From contig NZ_JAHDIG010000048.1 in the NCBI RefSeq assembly GCF_020630935.1, forward strand, positions 1-39,020: a DNA stretch of 39,020 nucleotides, given 5' to 3'. Below the pieces are notes generated by a model. The model had not been told where the DNA came from. It did no database searches and saw nothing but the letters and a program-made list of their open reading frames with translations. This document shows, piece by piece, positions 32,837 to 39,020 of the stretch (position 1 is its first letter; each line of letters starts with the position of its first letter). This DNA comes from Bernardetia sp. GTDB lineage: Bacteria; Bacteroidota; Bacteroidia; Cytophagales; Bernardetiaceae. The translations under genes were made by a program, and so were the position numbers.

Positions 32837-32964
32837 CAGTCTTCCAGACTGGTCTTTAAAATGATAAAGTTTCAAAAATTGATTTTATCAAAAAATAAAC
32901 TTTGGCTTTTTTTATTTAAATCTACAATTTGTATTCTAAAGTCAGGCTGGAAGCCTAACCTACA
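32837..32964. repeat. paired REP-like palindromes, family 1 (copy C), between moxR and rlmF
   Basis: Unit 1 is CAGTCT-TCC-AGACTG (32837-32851). Unit 2 is 32941-32964, with AGGCT-GGA-AGCCT as stem, beginning GTCAGG and ending AACCTACA. The two cores, CTTCCAG and (as reverse complement) CTTCCAG, point in opposite directions about 90 bases apart, the arrangement of a REP doublet. It fills most of the divergent intergenic region and lies within 25 bases of the moxR start and 41 of the rlmF start. Confidence 0.7.
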
Positions 32965-33005
32965 AAGAAACCAAAAATAAATATTCTCTTTAGAAAACAA
33001 CCATT

Positions 33006-33863
33006 TTGCATCCAAAAAATATCCATAACTCGCCTTATAATTTCAAAATATTGATAGAATGTGTCCCAGCACTAGAAAAATACGTTTTTGAAAATCAGTA
33101 TGGCACTCAAACGATTGACTTTTCAAATCCAGAAGCTGTATTTTACCTTAATAAATCACTTTTAAAATATCATCATCAAGTAGAAAACTGGGCTATTCCA
33201 AAAGGGTATTTGTGTCCGTCTGTGCCGAGCAGAGCAGATTATTTATACTATATCAATGACTTATTGAAAGAAGAAGGCAAAACCAAAAACATAAAAGGGC
33301 TTGACATTGGCACAGGAGCAAACTGTATCTATCCTATCTTGGCAACTCAACTTTTTGATTGGAAAATGGTAGGGACAGATATTGAGGAAATAGCAATTCA
33401 ATCAGCACAGAAAAATATCACAGCTCAAAAAGAATTAAAAAAAAATATTGAAGTTCGCCATCAGAGTTCAAATGCAAATATTTTTGAAGGCATCATACAA
33501 GAAAATGAATACTTTGATTTTACTATCTGTAATCCACCTTTTCATTCCTCAAAAAAAGAAGCTCAAAAAGCAGCTACAAGTAAAACCAAAAACCTAAAAA
33601 CTACTGAAACACTAAACTTTGGAGGACAATCCAACGAACTTTGGTGCAATGGAGGAGAGGCTCTTTTCATAAAGCGAATGATAAAACAAAGCGTAGATTT
33701 TAAAAATCAAGTGGGTTGGTTTACGGTGTTGGTTTCTAAAAAAGAGAATTTGGCTAGAATTTATAGTCTTCTAACCAAGAAAAATGTAGAGTATAAAACC
33801 ATTGATATGGAACACGGAAATAAGAAAACACGTTTTGTAGCATGGCAATTTTTGTCTGAATAA
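33006..33863 (+). CDS. rlmF: 23S rRNA (adenine1618-N6)-methyltransferase
   Basis: Adds a methyl group to N6 of A1618 in 23S rRNA. The 285-residue product begins HPKNIHNSPYNFKILIECVP, the characteristic RlmF N-terminus, has the SAM site LDIGTGANCIYPIL, and the adenine-N6 catalytic motif NPPFHSS. Translation must start at TTG 33006 (or ATT 33003): an in-frame stop lies at 32991-32993 and the next ATG is far inside the conserved region. A TTTTGCA string overlaps the start codon, so the promoter or leader could be very short. It is divergent from moxR. Confidence 0.93.
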   Translation: MHPKNIHNSPYNFKILIECVPALEKYVFENQYGTQTIDFSNPEAVFYLNKSLLKYHHQVENWAIPKGYLCPSVPSRADYLYYINDLLKEEGKTKNIKGLDIGTGANCIYPILATQLFDWKMVGTDIEEIAIQSAQKNITAQKELKKNIEVRHQSSNANIFEGIIQENEYFDFTICNPPFHSSKKEAQKAATSKTKNLKTTETLNFGGQSNELWCNGGEALFIKRMIKQSVDFKNQVGWFTVLVSKKENLARIYSLLTKKNVEYKTIDMEHGNKKTRFVAWQFLSE

Positions 33864-33888
33864 TTATTAAACTCTCAACTACTTTTCT

Positions 33889-33896
33889 TAATTTTG
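33889..33896 (+). promoter_or_regulatory. candidate -7 promoter box for efp
   Basis: TAATTTTG followed by CACTTT, matching TAnnTTTG, 149 bases before the efp start. The remainder of the 181-base gap 33864-34044 is AT-rich, with a repeated TTCGTAATTC near the start codon. Confidence 0.4.
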
Positions 33897-34044
33897 CACT
33901 TTATAAAAAAACTGTAATTATTACGATTTACTTTATAGGTTACTGATTGTTCAATTAGCTTTACATAATTGGCATTGTAGTCTTTTCAATTAACTTCGCT
34001 GAATAATTATTTCGTAATTCATTAATTCGTAATTCTCCAAAATT

Positions 34045-34614
34045 ATGGCAAGTACTTCAGATATAAGAAACGGTCTTTGTATCGAATTTAATAACGGACT
34101 TTATGTAGTAACAGAATTTTTACACGTAAAACCTGGGAAAGGTCCTGCATTCGTACGTACAAAACTAAGAAATGTAGTTACAGGACGTGTAATTGATAAT
34201 ACATTTTCAGCAGGACATAAAATTACACCAGTGCGTGTAGAGCGTCGTCCTTATCAGTATCTTTATCAAGATGAAAATAGCTTTCATTTTATGCACAATG
34301 AAACGTATGAACAAACTTTCGTTCCAGCAGAAATGGTAGAGCGTTCAGAGTTTTTGAAAGAAGGAATGGTGGTAGAAATGATGGTACACGCCGAAACAGA
34401 AGAAATTCTAACGTGTGAAGTACCTGGATATGTTGAGCTTTTGGTTACATACAGCGAACCTGGGGTAAAAGGCGACACAGCAACTAATGCTACTAAGCCT
34501 GCAACTTTAGAGACAGGTGCCGAAATTCAAGTTCCTTTATTTATCAATGAAGGAGATTTAATCAAAATCAATACAACAGAGCGTTCGTATATGGAACGTA
34601 TTCGTAACAAATAA
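34045..34614 (+). CDS. efp: elongation factor P
   Basis: Binds between the P and E sites of stalled ribosomes and promotes peptide bonds at consecutive prolines. The 189-residue length is normal. The three beta-barrel domains are visible: an N-terminal KOW-like domain with HVKPGKGPAF holding the modifiable Lys32 at the tip, a middle OB domain (FMHNETYEQTFVPAEMV, EFLKEGMVVEMMVH), and a C-terminal OB domain (PATLETGAEIQVPLFINEGD, YMERI). No modification gene (epmA/epmB, earP or ymfI-like) is seen nearby. Confidence 0.97.
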   Translation: MASTSDIRNGLCIEFNNGLYVVTEFLHVKPGKGPAFVRTKLRNVVTGRVIDNTFSAGHKITPVRVERRPYQYLYQDENSFHFMHNETYEQTFVPAEMVERSEFLKEGMVVEMMVHAETEEILTCEVPGYVELLVTYSEPGVKGDTATNATKPATLETGAEIQVPLFINEGDLIKINTTERSYMERIRNK

Positions 34615-34636
34615 GAATATCAACCTTCTAACAAAT

Positions 34637-34683
34637 GGTTTTTGAAAGTATTTTAACAGATACTTCTCAAAAACCGTTTTTTA
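34637..34683 (+). terminator. terminator after efp
   Basis: GGTTTTTG (34637-34644) pairs with CAAAAACC (34668-34675), with an inner stem AAGTAT/ATACTT, followed by G and a T run. Confidence 0.8.
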
Positions 34684-34774
34684 TTTCTATTTTTAGGGCA
34701 TTAAATAGAAAATGAGCAAAATAATTTTGCTCTGACCTAACACGATTTTAAACTCACATAAAAAGCCATATTTT

Positions 34775-35287
34775 ATGAGCATGAAACCAAGAGAACTCCA
34801 AGAACTTATCGAATTTATCAACCAAACAGGATTAGAAGAAGTAAAAATAGAAACAGATAAATTTAAAGTTAGTGTAAAAAGAAGTGCAGAAAATAGCATA
34901 GTTGCAGCACAACCTATTCAGCAATATACACAACAAGTAGCTCCTCCAGTACAGCAAGCGACTCCACAACAAACACAAGCTCCAGTTGCTACTCCACAGA
35001 CAGAAACTAAAAAAGAAGAAGCTACACCAGCAGCAGATACAGGAAATTATGTTACTGTAAAGTCTCCAATGATAGGAACTTTCTATCGCTCTGAAAACCC
35101 AGAAGCAGCTCCTTTTGTAAATGTTGGAGATTCTATCAAAGAAGGCGCAACAATTTGTATTATTGAGGCAATGAAATTATTTAATGAAATTGAATCTGAT
35201 GTTTCAGGTAAGATTGTAAAGGTACTCGTAGAAAATGCTACACCAGTAGAATACGACCAACCTTTATTCTTGATTGAACCTAATTAA
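34775..35287 (+). CDS. accB: acetyl-CoA carboxylase biotin carboxyl carrier protein
   Basis: Carries the biotin cofactor of acetyl-CoA carboxylase, the first committed step of fatty-acid synthesis. At 170 residues it has a helical N-terminal part (ELQELIEFINQTGLEEVKIE), a Gln/Pro/Thr-rich flexible linker (about residues 47-85), and a biotinyl domain with the PMIGTFYRS thumb-region segment and the biotinylation site IIEAMKLF (Lys134). It is followed by accC in the usual accB-accC order, 162 bases apart. The first two codons offer Met1 and Met3 as alternative starts. Confidence 0.96.
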   Translation: MSMKPRELQELIEFINQTGLEEVKIETDKFKVSVKRSAENSIVAAQPIQQYTQQVAPPVQQATPQQTQAPVATPQTETKKEEATPAADTGNYVTVKSPMIGTFYRSENPEAAPFVNVGDSIKEGATICIIEAMKLFNEIESDVSGKIVKVLVENATPVEYDQPLFLIEPN

Positions 35288-35372
35288 TGATTAGTGTTCA
35301 ATGATTAGTGATAAATTAGGAATGAAAATAATCTTATCACTATTCTTTAATTTTTTGATTCATAAACTGGTA

Positions 35373-35442
35373 GTTGATTTACTGATTACTGATTACTGAT
35401 TACTGGTAACTGATTATGAGTAACTGATTACTGATAACTGAC
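35373..35442. repeat. heptamer-like tandem repeat between accB and accC
   Basis: A run of GATTACT-like units (for example ACTGATTACTGATTACTG) interrupted by ACTGGTAACTGATTATGAG, continuing to within eight bases of the accC start. Period is about seven bases with point changes. It looks like slippage-generated sequence. Confidence 0.85.
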
Positions 35443-35449
35443 AAAAGGC

Positions 35450-36805
35450 TTGAAACTTTTTAACAAAATATTAATTGCTAATAGAGGAGAAATTGCACTT
35501 CGAATTATCAGAACCTGTAAAGAACTAGGCATAAAGACAGTCGCTGTTTATTCGATTGCTGATAAAGATAGTTTGCATGTTCGTTTTGCTGACGAAGCTG
35601 TTTGTATTGGTGCTGCCCCAAGTAGAGATTCATATCTCAAAATTCCTCATATTATTGCTGCTGCTGAAATTACAAATGCAGATGCTATCCACCCTGGATA
35701 CGGCTTTTTATCTGAAAATGCTGAATTTTCTGCTATCTGTGAAGAACACGATATAAAATTTATTGGTGCAAGTGCAGATATGATAAACCAAATGGGAGAC
35801 AAAGCAACTGCCAAAGCAACTGTAAAAGCTGCTGGCGTTCCAACTGTCCCTGGTTCGGATGGATTATTAGAATCTTTAGAAGAAGGAATAAAAGTAGCCA
35901 AAGAAGTAGGCTACCCAGTCATTATTAAAGCGACGGCTGGTGGTGGTGGTCGTGGAATGCGTATCATCAAAGAAGAAAGTGAATTTGAAAAGGCTTGGAA
36001 ATCTGCCACACAAGAAGCAGAAGCTGCTTTTGGAAATGGTGCGATGTACTTAGAAAAATTTGTAGAAGAACCAAAACACGTAGAAATTCAAGTTTTTGGA
36101 GATGGCAAAGGTGATGCATGTCACTTATCGGAAAGAGATTGTTCTATCCAACGTCGTCATCAAAAATTGGTAGAGGAAACTCCTTCACCTATCATGACAC
36201 AAGAATTGCGTGATGAAATGGGTGAGGCTGCCGTAGCGATTGCGAAAGCTATTAAATACGAAGGTGCAGGAACAGTAGAGTTTTTGGTGGACAAGTATAA
36301 GAAATTCTACTTTATGGAAATGAATACTCGTATTCAAGTAGAGCATCCTATCACAGAAGAGGTTACGAGCTTTGATTTGGTAAAAGAACAAATTAAATTA
36401 GCTGCTGGAATGCCTCTTTCGGGTAGAAATTATTATCCAAAATCATTTAGTATTGAGTGTAGAATCAATGCAGAAGACCCAACAAAAGGCTTCCGTCCTT
36501 CCCCTGGTAAGATTACACATTTGCATATCCCAGGTGGACATGGCATTCGTGTAGATTCGCACGTCTATGCAGGATATAGCATTCCTCCTCACTACGATTC
36601 TATGATTGCCAAACTTATTTCTGTTGGACAGACAAGGGAAGAAGCCATCGTAAGAATGAAGCGAGCTTTGGAAGAATTTGTTATTGAAGGCATCAAAACA
36701 ACGATTCCATTCCATTTAAAACTTATGGATCATCCTAAATTCAAAGAAGGAGATTTTACTACTAAATTCTTAGAAACCTTTGATTTTGATTCTATTGAAG
36801 GATAG
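35450..36805 (+). CDS. accC: acetyl-CoA carboxylase biotin carboxylase subunit
   Basis: ATP-dependent carboxylation of the biotin on AccB. The 451-residue length is normal. The product begins [18 protein letters not shown], has the ATP-grasp glycine-rich loop [11 protein letters not shown], the [20 protein letters not shown] block, [17 protein letters not shown] with metal ligands, and the C-terminal [14 protein letters not shown]. The start codon is TTG at 35450; an in-frame stop at 35435-35437 leaves only a CTG at 35438 as alternative. A strong terminator follows at 36831. The heptamer repeat lies directly before the start and could affect translation. Confidence 0.96.
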   Translation: MKLFNKILIANRGEIALRIIRTCKELGIKTVAVYSIADKDSLHVRFADEAVCIGAAPSRDSYLKIPHIIAAAEITNADAIHPGYGFLSENAEFSAICEEHDIKFIGASADMINQMGDKATAKATVKAAGVPTVPGSDGLLESLEEGIKVAKEVGYPVIIKATAGGGGRGMRIIKEESEFEKAWKSATQEAEAAFGNGAMYLEKFVEEPKHVEIQVFGDGKGDACHLSERDCSIQRRHQKLVEETPSPIMTQELRDEMGEAAVAIAKAIKYEGAGTVEFLVDKYKKFYFMEMNTRIQVEHPITEEVTSFDLVKEQIKLAAGMPLSGRNYYPKSFSIECRINAEDPTKGFRPSPGKITHLHIPGGHGIRVDSHVYAGYSIPPHYDSMIAKLISVGQTREEAIVRMKRALEEFVIEGIKTTIPFHLKLMDHPKFKEGDFTTKFLETFDFDSIEG

Positions 36806-36830
36806 ATAAAATCTAAAACTCTATTCTATA

Positions 36831-36867
36831 AAAAAGACTTTCATTTTAAGTTAATGAAAGTCTTTTT
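36831..36867. terminator. bidirectional terminator after accC
   Basis: AAAAAGACTTTCATT (36831-36845) pairs exactly with AATGAAAGTCTTTTT (36853-36867) around a 7-base loop. The A and T runs serve both accC and the convergent small lipoprotein gene. Confidence 0.92.
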
Positions 36868-36888
36868 ATTTTCTAATGAAATATTTTT

Positions 36889-37260
36889 TTAGAAATTAAA
36901 GGTTCTCTGACTTTGCCCAAAGCTATTAGAGTTAGAACCAGTAAGTGTAACACGATAAAATCCTACTGATGGAAAAGTAAATTGTATATCCTCATCAGAA
37001 GAGTCTAGTAATAATTCAGTATCAATATCTCCTATAAAATTGACTCCCAAACGTTGTATTGTCCAACGATAAGAGTCTTTATCAGCGTGTTGGCTAGTGT
37101 TTGTAAAAGTAACTACTTCATTAATACTATATCCTTCTGGACTTTCATCAAAGGAAATTACTACATCTGGAGGAAGCTCATTATTTTTCTTACAAGAAGA
37201 AAGTATTAAAGTAGTAAAAATAAGAGCGAAAAAGATTTTGAATGATAGTTTTGATAACAT
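36889..37260 (-). CDS. small PKD-like lipoprotein
   Basis: A 123-residue lipoprotein. The signal ends TLILSSC, a good lipobox with Cys23. The rest is a single PKD-type beta sandwich (about residues 33-123) with YSINEVVTFTNTSQHADKDS, YRWTIQ and FTFPSVGFYRVTLTGSN. It has the same plan and size as the protein at 18591-18947, and the two are probably paralogues. It ends against the accC terminator. Function unknown; likely cell surface. Confidence 0.8.
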   Translation of the reverse strand: MLSKLSFKIFFALIFTTLILSSCKKNNELPPDVVISFDESPEGYSINEVVTFTNTSQHADKDSYRWTIQRLGVNFIGDIDTELLLDSSDEDIQFTFPSVGFYRVTLTGSNSNSFGQSQRTFNF

Positions 37261-37324
37261 ATTTCAAAGATTATTTAGTTGTTTAAAAAAACAAAGGTAA
37301 TGTTTTAAATATTAAAAATAAAAA

Positions 37325-39007
37325 TCATACATTTTCAGTTTCCATTTTATTAAAAAACATTCGTGTCGCCAACATATGCTCACAAGCTCCTTTACGTAAT
37401 TTATTCATATTGTAGAAATTACACTCACAAGTAGCATCGATAATTCGCTCATCGTTGTCTATTCTGACAGTTGTAGGATACGTTGTATTTTTATCTCTAA
37501 CTCTTCCCCTCAACAAAAGTGTTTTGGTTTCTTCTCCGTTTTTGATTTTAAAGTTATTTTCTTCTACCTGTACCTGCACGCCATTATTTTTGATAAAGCT
37601 GGTAGCTTTTTCTTCCTGCTCACTTGCAAAACGTAGCTTTTCCATTGGCAAAGGTTCTTTAGAAAGTTCACGAACACGATAAACACCCATTTTCAAATCA
37701 TAAATTACTCTTCCTGCTTGCGTATAGGCAGCAAGAGCAGCCGAAACCGTTTTGTTATCTAAGTTCAGACGACGAGCCAGCGATGCCGAACTTTCAAACC
37801 AGTTTTGTTTGAGTGCATTAAAAACTGTCTTTTTAGTAAAATCATCTACTTCGCTTCGTGGTGCCATGAGGTCAAAATTTCCTGCCCTTGACCAATCGTT
37901 AGAAGTCCAGCCAGAAAGTCCTAAAGTAAAAGTCATGTCTGCTTCTAATTCGGCAATAAAAAACGAAGGCAAACCAGAACCAAGCAAAACAACTTTAAAA
38001 TTTTTAGCAATAGGAATAAGTCTTTCCAAAATCAAGATGCGTCTGCGTCCCCAAATACGAATTTCTTTGCTTTCATTTCCAGTATATATCGAACGATGAA
38101 AGACCATTTCTTTATTCCAAGGCTCAATAATAATTTTGATAGGCTGATTGGGTTCTAAAACAAAGCGCAACGAACGAGGACTTTTCTTCTCCTTAAATCG
38201 CCTCAAAAACTGACACAAACTAAAAATATCCATAGGGTGCAAATCTAGCGTAGTAGAAGGTAACGTCATTGCCGAACTCACTTGCAAAAATCCACGTACC
38301 CACGTATCAGGCAAATCAATTTTTACTTCCTTGTAGCTGTCTTCATTTGTTGTTTGTACTTCAAAACCACTTGGGTCGATTTTGAAGTCAGTTTCTTTGT
38401 AGTTACGAATTTTTTGAAACTCGTTGTAGAGCGTAGCCGAATAATCTACATTTGTCGTTCCACACTCAAACTCATTGATTTCTTTAAAAACATTGTAGCT
38501 GCAACTTAGCTTCCCATACGTAGATTCATCTTGACTAAAACACTCAAAAAACACCTCATCTGGATGAACTGTAATGACAGGGTCAAGTACAAACCATGCA
38601 TCTCTGTCTTTTTCATAGAGATAACTGAAATATTCTCGTTGTGCTTTATAGTAAGGCTGTAAAATCGTATGTCCTTCTTTATATGCCTCATCTAGTTCTT
38701 TTCTCACTTTGACAATCTTAGCCTTTACTTCCTCAATTTGAAAAGATTCCATGTATTCAGCAAGCCAAATTTGTTCTTGTTTTTCTGCCCACGCTTTGTA
38801 TTCTGTTTTATCTTTAGGCTTAAAGCGCAAATCTGAAACGACCACATGATGAAGTGCAGAAATAGCCTCACGAAAAGGGATTTTTTTATCCAATTTACCC
38901 ACAAAAAAAGTAGGTTCACGAAGCGTATCAGGAGCAAAAGACATCGCTGTTTGCTCTGAATTATTTATGATGTTGGTGTTGCCACCGTATTTATATTCGA
39001 AAAGCAT
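37325..39007 (-). CDS. SWIM zinc-finger protein
   Basis: A 560-residue soluble protein ending in a SWIM domain: IDATCECNF...GACEHM gives Cys527, Cys529, Cys542 and His544 in CxC-x12-CxH spacing. Before it, residues about 405-445 (LARRLNLDNKTVSAALAAYT, QAGRVIYD) look like a winged helix. The first 400 residues are a large alpha/beta region I do not recognise. The ATG at 39007 is preceded by an in-frame TAA at 39014-39016, so the N-terminus is complete within the window. SWIM proteins of this size are often encoded beside MoxR and vWA genes; here the nearest such cluster is 4.5 kb away. DNA or protein binding is likely, but the role is unknown. Confidence 0.85.
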   Translation of the reverse strand: MLFEYKYGGNTNIINNSEQTAMSFAPDTLREPTFFVGKLDKKIPFREAISALHHVVVSDLRFKPKDKTEYKAWAEKQEQIWLAEYMESFQIEEVKAKIVKVRKELDEAYKEGHTILQPYYKAQREYFSYLYEKDRDAWFVLDPVITVHPDEVFFECFSQDESTYGKLSCSYNVFKEINEFECGTTNVDYSATLYNEFQKIRNYKETDFKIDPSGFEVQTTNEDSYKEVKIDLPDTWVRGFLQVSSAMTLPSTTLDLHPMDIFSLCQFLRRFKEKKSPRSLRFVLEPNQPIKIIIEPWNKEMVFHRSIYTGNESKEIRIWGRRRILILERLIPIAKNFKVVLLGSGLPSFFIAELEADMTFTLGLSGWTSNDWSRAGNFDLMAPRSEVDDFTKKTVFNALKQNWFESSASLARRLNLDNKTVSAALAAYTQAGRVIYDLKMGVYRVRELSKEPLPMEKLRFASEQEEKATSFIKNNGVQVQVEENNFKIKNGEETKTLLLRGRVRDKNTTYPTTVRIDNDERIIDATCECNFYNMNKLRKGACEHMLATRMFFNKMETENV

Positions 39008-39020
39008 AGTTTTTTATTTT

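Noticed and set aside
31679-32864. Several plus-strand open frames opposite moxR
   Set aside because: All lie antisense to a clear AAA+ ATPase with Walker motifs; their translations are hydrophobic or Ser/Phe-rich shadows.
35373-35442. CRISPR-like array between accB and accC
   Set aside because: Units are about seven bases and have no unique spacers; it is a simple slippage repeat.

Overview
The window is AT-rich chromosomal DNA from a member of the Bacteroidota, most likely a Cytophagales-type gliding or marine lineage. Bernardetia- or Microscilla-like is a guess from gene style, not a proven identity. The evidence is a PorT-type type IX secretion gene beside the menaquinone methyltransferase, candidate TAnnTTTG -7 promoter boxes, weak ribosome binding sites, many small lipoproteins with PKD folds, and giant two-component-regulator-propeller proteins ending in SpoIIE phosphatases. 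No rRNA, tRNA, CRISPR array or intact transposase was seen.

Layout. 1-10.8 kb: hutI (histidine breakdown), yigZ, a 1324-residue propeller/SpoIIE sensor phosphatase, then on the minus strand a DUF4159 protein, a molybdenum-cofactor-sulfurase-like PLP enzyme, rsmE and a JAMM-type metalloprotease, followed by plus-strand psd. 10.8-22.5 kb: small hypothetical and lipoprotein genes, an OmpH/Skp-like chaperone, a second propeller/SpoIIE sensor (minus), ubiE-porT, a PKD lipoprotein, an NlpC/P60 hydrolase, a thioredoxin-fold protein without its CXXC, purE and an acidic repeat protein with eight FFD[ED] motifs. 22.5-24.6 kb: a repeat-rich stretch around a DUF2911 gene, holding a 250-bp MITE-like element, paired palindromes and a perfect 21-bp hairpin. 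24.6-27.8 kb: a third SpoIIE phosphatase with an extracellular sensor domain, and a cystathionine synthase/lyase-family gene. 27.9-32.8 kb: a three-gene minus-strand cluster of MoxR ATPase, a propeller-like protein and a vWA protein that also carries a ribosomal L7/L12 C-terminal-like domain. 33-36.8 kb: housekeeping genes rlmF, efp, accB and accC. 36.9-39 kb: a PKD-type lipoprotein and a SWIM zinc-finger protein.

How the parts may work together. The most notable accessory system is the MoxR-vWA-bpX-type ternary cluster (27952-32812), probably a chaperone-like NTP-dependent conflict or regulatory system. The SWIM protein at 37325-39007 belongs to a family often encoded beside MoxR/vWA genes and may be a split-off partner. 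Palindromic, REP-like elements lie just upstream of moxR, inside the cluster and on its flanks. Three SpoIIE-type phosphatases with different sensor halves but near-identical catalytic domains suggest several signals feeding a partner-switching (STAS/anti-sigma) pathway whose other members are outside the window.
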